Assembly: GCA_041740495.1 (NCBI GenBank)
Contig: JBGSLW010000289.1
Location: forward strand, 1 to 17,657
Length of the DNA stretch: 17,657 nt
From: JANMEB01 sp041740495
Lineage (GTDB): Bacteria; Planctomycetota; Planctomycetia; Pirellulales; Pirellulaceae
Direction: 5' to 3'
Shown here: positions 1 through 5,738 of the stretch, in pieces
How the letters are laid out: each line of letters opens with the position of its first letter
Numbering within the stretch: position 1 is the first letter of the stretch
The notes under the pieces: generated by a model
Told to the model about the DNA's origin: nothing
The model's input: only the letters and a program-made list of their open reading frames with translations
The model's database searches: none
Position numbers and translations under genes: made by a program

Positions 1-76
1 TAACGCCAAGCCAGAGGCGCCGGCACCTCGGGACTGCCATTTGGGCAAAGCCGGCGCCTCTGGCTTGGCGTTAAAC
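1..76. repeat. Palindromic intergenic repeat, copy 1 (left edge cut)
   Basis: Positions 1-24 are a perfect reverse complement of 50-73, giving a 24-bp stem around a 25-nt loop. The right arm ends in GGCGTTAAAC, and the left arm would continue beyond the window edge. The same unit recurs at 14255-14332 and 14466-14535. Stem bases 12-13 and their partners read CA/TG here but CG/CG in the later copies, so both arms changed together. It lies about 130 bases beyond the stop codon of the minus-strand cytochrome gene, where a hairpin could end or protect that mRNA. There is no T-run, so I do not call it an intrinsic terminator. Confidence 0.8.
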
Positions 77-87
77 CAGTAACAGCC

Positions 88-117
88 AAAGCCGGCGCCT
101 CTGGCTTGGCGTTAAAC
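88..117. repeat. Half copy of the palindromic repeat
   Basis: These 30 bases repeat the right arm of the unit at 1-76 exactly (47-76), including the GGCGTTAAAC end, and are separated from it by 11 bases. No left arm accompanies it, so it is a solitary half unit. It could pair with the left arm at 1-24 as an alternative to the nearer right arm. Confidence 0.75.
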
Positions 118-208
118 GAAACGGGGTTAAAACGCGGACCAAAAATTGCCCGACCTCTGCTCGCAAAGCGCGAGGGTGAACCTAAAACAACGTTGACTTG
201 ATTCACGG

Positions 209-3200
209 TCATCGCTTCAAAACCATCTCATCCAAATTCAAAATCACGTTGGCGACGACAGTCCAAGCCGCGGCCTGGGCGGGGTCGATCCCCTCGGCCA
301 ACGATCCCAAGGGGTCGGTCGCCAAGCGCTTCGCTTCGGCCGGCTGGTCGGCAAGTTGCTGCCGGACGTCCCGATAGAGTTGCTCCAGCGCGGACAACTC
401 GTCTTTCCGCGGCGCGCGCAACAGGCAGCGCTGAAACGCTTGGGCGATCCGGTACGCATCCGAGCCTTCCAGCGCGAGCACGCTCCGGCCCAGCGCCTGC
501 GCCGCTTCGACGAACACTGGATCGTTGAGTGTGACGAGTGCCTGCAGCGGTGTATTGGTGTTATTGCGCCGGACAACACAGACCTCGCGGTTCGGGGCAT
601 CGAACACCGCCATCGAGGGGTACGGATTGCTGCGGCGCCACGTGGTGTAGATCGAGCGGCGGAAGCGATCTTCCCCTTCGCTGGTGGTCCAATCGGTCGA
701 ACCGCCGAACGCCGCCGTCAGTCCCAGATTTGGTTGGGGTGGCCGCACCGGAGGGCCGTACATTTTCTCGGAGAGCAACCCGCTGACAAAGAGGGCCTGG
801 TCGCGAATGGCCTCGCCGCTGAGTCGGACGCGCGGCCCGCGGGCCAGCCATCGATTCTCCGGATCGTGTTCGTACTTTTCCGCCGCCGCGTGACTCGCCT
901 GGCGATAGGTCGCCGACAGCACCATCTGTCGGAGTATCTGCTTCAGATCCCAACCCGATTCGACGGCATCCACGGCCAGCCAATCCAGCAACTCGGGGTG
1001 GGTCGGCGGTTCTCCTTGCGAGCCGAATTCTTCGCTCGTCGCAATCAACCCGCGGCCGAACAAACTCTCCCAATAGCGGTTGACCAGCACTCGAGCCGTC
1101 AGGGGATTCTCCGGATCGACGAGCCACCGAGCCAACGCCAGCCGATCGGGAGGCTGGGTCGAATCAGGCGCCGGACCGAACGCCGCAGGGAGTCCCGGCG
1201 GCAACTCGGGGCCGACGTCCAAGTAATTCCCGCGATATTGCAATTGCGTCGGGCGGCGATTCTCTCGTCGCTCGCGCAGCACCAACACGGAAGTCTCTGG
1301 CTTGAGTTCCGCCAACTGCTGCGACGCGACGGTGAACGCGTTCCGCGCTGCGGACAATTCGTCCGCGACGTGCTCGCGATAATACTTGGCCAATCCAGCA
1401 ACCTGGCCGGGATCGCGCGACGCCTCGGGCAGATCCAGGATCGCCAACATGGCGGCCGGGACCTGAGCTCGCTCGATCAGCGATTCATCCGCCGTCGTTG
1501 AAATCCGCAAACGACCCACGAGGTGTTGGGCAAACGGGGAATGCTGCTCGATTTGCAGGCGGATGGTCGCAGGCTCGCTGACCTCCAGGGGCTGCGCCAA
1601 GGTGAGTATCAATTGGTGCGGTTGGTCTGCCGCACCTCCCACGGCCCAGCCAGTTCGTGGTTCCGCGGCAGAACTCAGCAAGCTTCCTGCGGAAAAACTG
1701 TCCTGCGAATAATCCGCCGTGGCCGCGGCAAACTCCAGCCCGCGCACGTTGCTGGGAGCAAGATCTAGCGAGGGATCCGGATACGATTCGCATCGCTCCT
1801 GCCACACGGTTCGACGCTCTGCATCGAACAACGTTAACTCGAAGGCCGACAGTCGGTTCTTGACGCTTTCGTCGGTTCGGTTCCAGACCACAATTCGCTC
1901 GATCGCGTGCTCAGATCCCAGGTCCAGCTCCCACCAGGGGTTATCGGAATTCGCCGTATGTGTGACCGATTTGTTGGAGAATTGGCCGCTCGTTTTTCCG
2001 TCGATCGCCAGTTCGGCTGGGGCCTCGTAGTCTGTGCTGCTTTGGGATGCGGAGCCCGCGAGGGCCAGATTCTGACCCGCGACGAAAACTTCGACTTCGG
2101 CCAGCGATAAGATCTTGCCGGCGCCGGCAATCTGCACCCGCAGGTAGCGGGCGCGCGGCGCTTGCACTTGATTCGGAACCAGCTGTGCCCGGATTTGGGT
2201 GATGACGAAATTGCCTCCACCATGACCGCTTCCACCGGCAGGCAACGATGCATCCGGCAAAGTCTCCAATCGCAGTGCCGCTAGCCGATCGGCGCCTGTC
2301 CCCTGGCCCTCTCCCCTGCCCGGGACCAGGGGCGCTTCGAGCGTGTACGTGTCGGTGTCCGCTGGTTCGAGCGCCAACCAGCTGCCGTCGTCGAGTCGCT
2401 GGAAACTTCCGCCACTGGCTCGCGCGGCCGTGCCGCCCAGAACCGACCAGGCCTGCGTCGACTTGAGGCGCGTTTCCCAAACCCGCTGGCTGGCGAGCAG
2501 CGATTCAGTGGACGTATCGAGTTCTTTCTGGGCAGCCGCAAGTTGCAGTTCTAAGTCGCGCCGGCGTTGCTTTTGGTCTTCGCTATAGAGCGGGAGCACT
2601 GGCGAATCGTCGGCCAAATCGGCATCCTGAGTGTTATTGAGAATCGCGAAAACACGGAAGTAATCCTCCTGCGAAATCGGATCGTATTTGTGGTGATGGC
2701 ATTGGGCGCACGCCATCGTGGTTCCCATCCAGACGGCAAACGTGGTGTTGACGCGGTCGACAATCGCCACGTTGCGGAATTCTTCGTTGTTCGTGCCCCC
2801 TTCGTTGTTCGTCTGGGTGTTGCGGTGGAAGGCGGTGGCGATCAGTTGATCCTCGCTAGGGTTGGGCAACAGGTCCCCGGCGATTTGCTCGATCGTAAAT
2901 CGATCGAACGGCATGTTGGCATTCAGTGCGCGGATCACCCAATCGCGATAGGCCCAGATGGTGCGGGGCGGATCGTCCGCGTACCCGGCGCTGTCGGCGT
3001 AGCGGGCCAAGTCGAGCCATTGCCGAGCCCAGTGTTCGCCATAGGTCGGCCGGCCGAGCAATTCGTCCACCCATCGCTCGTAGGCTTTCGGATCCGAGCT
3101 GGCACAGAGCGCGTCGACTTCCTCCGGCGTCGGCGGCAATCCGGTCAAATCGAGTGCGACGCGGCGGGCCAACACCGCGAGTTCGGCGGGGGGAGCTGGC

Positions 3201-3721
3201 TCCAGGCCTTGCCGTCGCATCATCGCCAAGACCAAGGCATCGATTGGATTCGAATCCCAGCCGAGCGGCGAGTTGTCGACGGCCGGCAACGAAGGCCGTA
3301 CCGGAGGGAGATACGACCAATGCGATTCGAATTCGGCTCCAGCCGCGATCCAACGGCGAAGCGCGTCGACCTCCGCGGGGCTCAAGCGCGGTCCCGCGTC
3401 GGGAGGCGGCATCCGCATGTCGTCGTCCGGCTCCGTGACTCGCGCCAAGAGTTCACTGGCGTCGGGATCCCCGGGGACGATCGCCACCGCGCCCGAATCG
3501 GTCTCCAGCGTCGCGTGCTCGCGCGAGTCCAATTGCAGACCGGATTCGGCCTTCGTCACGTCCGGACCATGACAATTGAAACATCGATTGGAGAGGATCG
3601 GACGGATGTCTCGATTGAACGAGACCTCCTGGGCCGTCGCCGAACCGTCGCACGTCGCCAGGAGCCCCAGAATCGCTCCGGCGATCGCCCGATTCATTCG
3701 AAAATTTTGCAATGCTTGCAT
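209..3721 (-). CDS. PSD1/planctomycete cytochrome c domain protein (PSCyt1-PSCyt2-PSD1) with nested discoidin-like domain
   Basis: Large exported protein of 1170 residues if it starts at the ATG ending at 3721. A TTG at 3766 is also in frame, as is an ATG at 3697; none has a clear ribosome binding site. The ATG at 3721 gives a signal peptide with a hydrophobic core (AIAGAILGLLA) ending near ATAQE. PSCyt1 carries a c-type haem motif CFNCH at residues 47-51 and a possible Met ligand in MRMPP. PSCyt2 (DUF1549) follows at about 130-365, with a second CxxCH (CAQCH, 338-342) before HHKYDPI. A short charged, probably helical stretch lies near 380-425. Residues about 525-650 resemble an F5/8 type C (discoidin) carbohydrate-binding domain. 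PSD1 (DUF1553) fills the C-terminus, with the family motif TPLQALVTLNDP. Such proteins are common in Planctomycetes and often sit beside DUF1501 genes; the next gene downstream is outside the window. The substrate is unknown; electron transfer linked to polysaccharide breakdown is an inference. Confidence 0.93.
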   Translation of the reverse strand: MQALQNFRMNRAIAGAILGLLATCDGSATAQEVSFNRDIRPILSNRCFNCHGPDVTKAESGLQLDSREHATLETDSGAVAIVPGDPDASELLARVTEPDDDMRMPPPDAGPRLSPAEVDALRRWIAAGAEFESHWSYLPPVRPSLPAVDNSPLGWDSNPIDALVLAMMRRQGLEPAPPAELAVLARRVALDLTGLPPTPEEVDALCASSDPKAYERWVDELLGRPTYGEHWARQWLDLARYADSAGYADDPPRTIWAYRDWVIRALNANMPFDRFTIEQIAGDLLPNPSEDQLIATAFHRNTQTNNEGGTNNEEFRNVAIVDRVNTTFAVWMGTTMACAQCHHHKYDPISQEDYFRVFAILNNTQDADLADDSPVLPLYSEDQKQRRRDLELQLAAAQKELDTSTESLLASQRVWETRLKSTQAWSVLGGTAARASGGSFQRLDDGSWLALEPADTDTYTLEAPLVPGRGEGQGTGADRLAALRLETLPDASLPAGGSGHGGGNFVITQIRAQLVPNQVQAPRARYLRVQIAGAGKILSLAEVEVFVAGQNLALAGSASQSSTDYEAPAELAIDGKTSGQFSNKSVTHTANSDNPWWELDLGSEHAIERIVVWNRTDESVKNRLSAFELTLFDAERRTVWQERCESYPDPSLDLAPSNVRGLEFAAATADYSQDSFSAGSLLSSAAEPRTGWAVGGAADQPHQLILTLAQPLEVSEPATIRLQIEQHSPFAQHLVGRLRISTTADESLIERAQVPAAMLAILDLPEASRDPGQVAGLAKYYREHVADELSAARNAFTVASQQLAELKPETSVLVLRERRENRRPTQLQYRGNYLDVGPELPPGLPAAFGPAPDSTQPPDRLALARWLVDPENPLTARVLVNRYWESLFGRGLIATSEEFGSQGEPPTHPELLDWLAVDAVESGWDLKQILRQMVLSATYRQASHAAAEKYEHDPENRWLARGPRVRLSGEAIRDQALFVSGLLSEKMYGPPVRPPQPNLGLTAAFGGSTDWTTSEGEDRFRRSIYTTWRRSNPYPSMAVFDAPNREVCVVRRNNTNTPLQALVTLNDPVFVEAAQALGRSVLALEGSDAYRIAQAFQRCLLRAPRKDELSALEQLYRDVRQQLADQPAEAKRLATDPLGSLAEGIDPAQAAAWTVVANVILNLDEMVLKR

Positions 3722-3986
3722 GCCGCAGCCGACTCGACAGTTTCCCAGATCAAAGTAGCCTGTCAAATTCCGTTTTCACTCCGCGAAAAATCGACCACAA
3801 CAGCTTTCGTTTCGCCATCGTCCGGCCCCGACCCTTCGCGGAACGAAACGGGACATTTCATTATAACTAGGCCAGTCCGTACGATAGCCCCGGTGGTCGA
3901 AACCGCCGTTCACCGGTTAGAATGAGCCGCGTACCCCGGAAACGCATCGGGCGTGATTCGAGAATTAAAATTCTGAGGAGCAGGTT
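3722..3986. promoter_or_regulatory. Divergent intergenic region between cytochrome and cyclophilin genes
   Basis: Both flanking genes are transcribed outward from these 265 bases, so both promoters should lie here. Visible candidates are weak. TATAAC at 3862-3867 and TAGAAT at 3918-3923 resemble -10 boxes for the cyclophilin, but neither has a good -35 box at 17 bases. On the minus strand TTGACA (3766-3761) resembles a -35 box without a convincing -10. A 6+6 bp palindrome, AGAATT-AA-AATTCT (3961-3974), directly abuts the cyclophilin ribosome binding site. No gene is evident. Confidence 0.35.
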
Positions 3987-4610
3987 GTGCTGAAATCATT
4001 GAGCTTGGTGGCCGCGGTGGGTTGTTTGTTCGTCTCGTATAGCTGGGGTCAGGAAATGAAAAATGCGGCAGACGCAGAAGTTACGCAAAAGGTCTACTTT
4101 GATGTCGAGATCGACGGCAAGCCCGCCGGCCGGATCGTGATGGGACTGTTTGGCAACGACGTCCCCAAGACCGCGGAGAACTTCCGCGCATTGTGCACCG
4201 GAGAAAAAGGGAAAGGCAAATCGGGCAAGGCCCTGCACTTCAAAGGTTCCAAGTTCCATCGAGTGATTCCGGAGTTCATGTTGCAGGGCGGCGACTTCAC
4301 CGCGGGGAATGGGACCGGCGGCGAAAGCATTTACGGCGAGAAATTCGCCGATGAACAGTTCAATATCCGACACGATGGACCGGGGGTCTTGAGCATGGCC
4401 AACGCGGGACCGAACACCAACGGCTCGCAGTTCTTTATTACCACGATCAAGACCGATTGGCTGGACGGCAAGCACGTCGTCTTTGGTCGCGTGATCGAGG
4501 GAATGGATGTGGTCCAAGCCGTCGAGAAGCAAGGTTCGCGCTCCGGCAAGACATCCGGCACCATATCAATCGCCGACTGCGGTGTGGTCGAACCGATGAG
4601 CGACCAATAG
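3987..4610 (+). CDS. Exported cyclophilin-type peptidyl-prolyl cis-trans isomerase, divergent-loop type
   Basis: Catalyses cis-trans isomerisation of Xaa-Pro bonds; 207 residues. The GTG start is chosen because GAGGAG (3975-3980) lies 6 bases upstream. Residues 1-21 form a signal peptide (hydrophobic SLVAAVGCLFV, end near SWGQ), so it should fold proteins outside the cytoplasm. The cyclophilin domain spans about 34-200. Residues matching the human CypA active site are present: R92 (FHR), F97, M98, Q100 (Arg55, Phe60, Met61, Gln63), F150, W158 and H163 (Phe113, Trp121, His126). It is closer to eukaryotic cyclophilins than to E. coli PpiA/PpiB, and has the KSGKALH loop (78-84) typical of plant divergent-loop cyclophilins, with E113 and the cysteine pair C70/C198. 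It appears to be a single-gene unit, convergent with the TfoX-like gene. Confidence 0.96.
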   Translation: MLKSLSLVAAVGCLFVSYSWGQEMKNAADAEVTQKVYFDVEIDGKPAGRIVMGLFGNDVPKTAENFRALCTGEKGKGKSGKALHFKGSKFHRVIPEFMLQGGDFTAGNGTGGESIYGEKFADEQFNIRHDGPGVLSMANAGPNTNGSQFFITTIKTDWLDGKHVVFGRVIEGMDVVQAVEKQGSRSGKTSGTISIADCGVVEPMSDQ

Positions 4611-4712
4611 CCGCCGACACCGGTTGCCCTCCCCCCCTGCGAGCGTCGAGGTTTGCGCGAAGTCACTGGCTCCTTTCTTTCCCCGCCTTGGTGGCCGCTC
4701 AGTCTTCTGGTG

Positions 4713-4750
4713 CAAGCTTTTCGTTAAGGGGTTTCATACAAGCTTTTCGT
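4713..4750. repeat. Short direct repeat CAAGCTTTTCGT
   Basis: CAAGCTTTTCGT occurs at 4713-4724 and again at 4739-4750, with 14 bases between the copies. A weaker echo (GAGTTTTTCGCG) follows at 4753-4764. It lies in the convergent gap between the cyclophilin and the TfoX-like gene. No function is apparent; it may be part of a dispersed intergenic element together with the hairpin just downstream. Confidence 0.6.
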
Positions 4751-4786
4751 GCGAGTTTTTCGCGCAAGAATTCCCAATTCATTTTC

Positions 4787-4812
4787 ACTCTCCCCCGTCT
4801 CCGGGGGAGAGT
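4787..4812. repeat. Perfect 10-bp hairpin, REP-like intergenic element
   Basis: ACTCTCCCCC (4787-4796) is the exact reverse complement of GGGGGAGAGT (4803-4812), leaving a 6-nt loop. A partial echo of the right arm, GGAGAGGGG, follows at 4831-4839. It lies between two converging genes, where a bidirectional terminator would fit, but neither strand has a T-run after the stem. C-rich hairpins of this type (CTCTCCC...GGGAGAG) are common as dispersed intergenic repeats in bacteria, so I read it as such an element, possibly with a role at mRNA ends. Confidence 0.65.
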
Positions 4813-4869
4813 CGCACGCAGGGATGCGGGCGGAGAGGGGCGCAGGGTGAACTGGATTCGCGACGGCGT

Positions 4870-5307
4870 CTATTGCTTCCCTCCGCGCGGAGGTCGTTTT
4901 TTTGCCGGCGGTTTGCGGTCCGACTTCTTCTTGTCCGCGGAGCGGGTCGGCTTCTTAGGTTCTGGCTTTGTCTTGGATTGGGGCTTGGCGCCGCGCTTTG
5001 GCTTCGGTTCCGGCAAGCTATCGGCCGTAACCCGGATCAACTCGCTCAGCCAGCGGCGGTCGTCGATCTTGTCGTCGACTAAAAAGTAGAGTTTGGCCCC
5101 CGGGTAGGGAGGCGCCTCGACGGGCTTCCCGATGAATGCTCGCCCCTCGTCCGTCGGCTTAATGAAAAGCTGATTGTCGCAGAGCAGTGCACAGATCTTG
5201 CCGTCGCAGTAGATACCGTACTCGCCAAACATCGCCTTGGCGGTCACATTGCCGGCGGAGGCGATTTGATCCATCACGAAAGCCAACTGCGCCTTGCTCG
5301 ATCCCAT
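4870..5307 (-). CDS. TfoX/Sxy N-terminal domain protein with basic Lys/Pro-rich tail
   Basis: 145 residues. The ATG at 5307 is preceded by GAGAGGAG at a suitable distance, which supports the start. Residues about 5-95 match the TfoX N-terminal domain: MFGEYGIYCDGK near 26-37, FIKPTDEGR near 48-56, APPYPGAK and YFLVDD near 65-79, and the final WLSEL helix. The TfoX C-terminal domain is absent. Instead, residues 97-145 are a low-complexity tail with 14 Lys, 5 Arg and 11 Pro in 49 residues, suggesting nucleic-acid binding or another acidic partner. TfoX/Sxy proteins regulate competence in gamma-proteobacteria, but stand-alone N-terminal-domain proteins are widespread and mostly uncharacterised, so a competence role should not be assumed. 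It converges with the cyclophilin and diverges from glycogen phosphorylase. Confidence 0.85.
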   Translation of the reverse strand: MGSSKAQLAFVMDQIASAGNVTAKAMFGEYGIYCDGKICALLCDNQLFIKPTDEGRAFIGKPVEAPPYPGAKLYFLVDDKIDDRRWLSELIRVTADSLPEPKPKRGAKPQSKTKPEPKKPTRSADKKKSDRKPPAKKRPPRGGKQ

Positions 5308-5738
5308 AGCGTCAAACTCCTCTCGCGGAATACTGAGACCACCCCATCGCCTTCACTGCCGGAATGGCTCAACGCAGCGCATGGGGCAGCTCCGGCAATA
5401 AGTGTACATGTGTACACTTATTGGTGTGTCGGCGATTTCCCGAGCGGCCATTCTACCTTGGGGGGTCGGAGAATTCCTGCTCCCTGGCGCCATCCCACGG
5501 CGGTCCCTTTCCGCCCGCGGCGACGCGTGCCACGCCCCCGCTCGACGATGGGGAAAGTGAGGATAAGTCGCGAATTCCCGCAGAAGTTCACGGCACGACC
5601 TCGAGTGATTGAGGCAGTACAATAACCCATGTCGCACAGAACATGGCTCGATGATTGGTTGGTGCCGCGGCCCGTCCTTTGGATGTCGGTGCGTCGCCGT
5701 TCGATTCACCGAGAAAACGCGGCACAGGAGAATTTGCC
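5308..5738. other. Divergent intergenic region, no supported gene
   Basis: These 431 bases separate the starts of two divergent genes. They hold a perfect 28-bp palindrome (5396-5423) and, before it, two interleaved inverted repeats: CCCCAT 5342-5347 with ATGGGG 5381-5386, and TGCCGGA 5357-5363 with TCCGGCA 5391-5397. TACAAT at 5618-5623 is a possible -10 box for glycogen phosphorylase, without a clear -35. Open frames crossing this stretch lack recognisable domains and ribosome binding sites, and I do not call them genes. Confidence 0.5.
5396..5423. promoter_or_regulatory. Perfect 28-bp palindrome, candidate operator
   Basis: CAATAAGTGTACA (5396-5408) and TGTACACTTATTG (5411-5423) are exact reverse complements separated only by TG. 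Each arm has 4 G/C in 13 bases within a much more GC-rich region, so it stands out in composition as well as symmetry. It lies 89 bases from the TfoX-like start and 316 bases from the glycogen phosphorylase start. A dimeric repressor or activator site is the simplest reading. No T-run flanks it, so an intrinsic terminator is unlikely. The regulator is unknown; none is encoded in the window. Confidence 0.55.

Noticed and set aside
1..117. Possible CRISPR array or attachment site
   Set aside because: Only one and a half units with unequal spacing, no cas genes, and the repeats are long perfect hairpins also found elsewhere as intergenic elements.
356..1501. Long plus-strand open frame (381 codons) opposite the cytochrome gene
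   Set aside because: It lies entirely antisense to well-conserved PSD1 coding sequence, has an Arg-rich composition typical of GC-rich shadow frames and matches no family I recognise.
3761..3766. TTG at 3766 as start of the cytochrome gene
   Set aside because: It would put 15 extra residues before the signal peptide and has no ribosome binding site; ATG at 3721 gives a more normal exported protein.
2567..3925. Plus-strand open frame of 452 codons
   Set aside because: It is antisense to the PSCyt1/PSCyt2 domains over most of its length, with no domain or ribosome binding site; a shadow of GC-rich codon structure.
4787..4812. Intrinsic transcription terminator
   Set aside because: The stem is strong and the convergent position fits, but neither strand has a T-run after it.
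4870..5307. Competence regulator TfoX/Sxy
   Set aside because: Only the N-terminal domain is present, the C-terminal domain is replaced by a basic tail, and no competence genes are nearby, so a competence role is unsupported.
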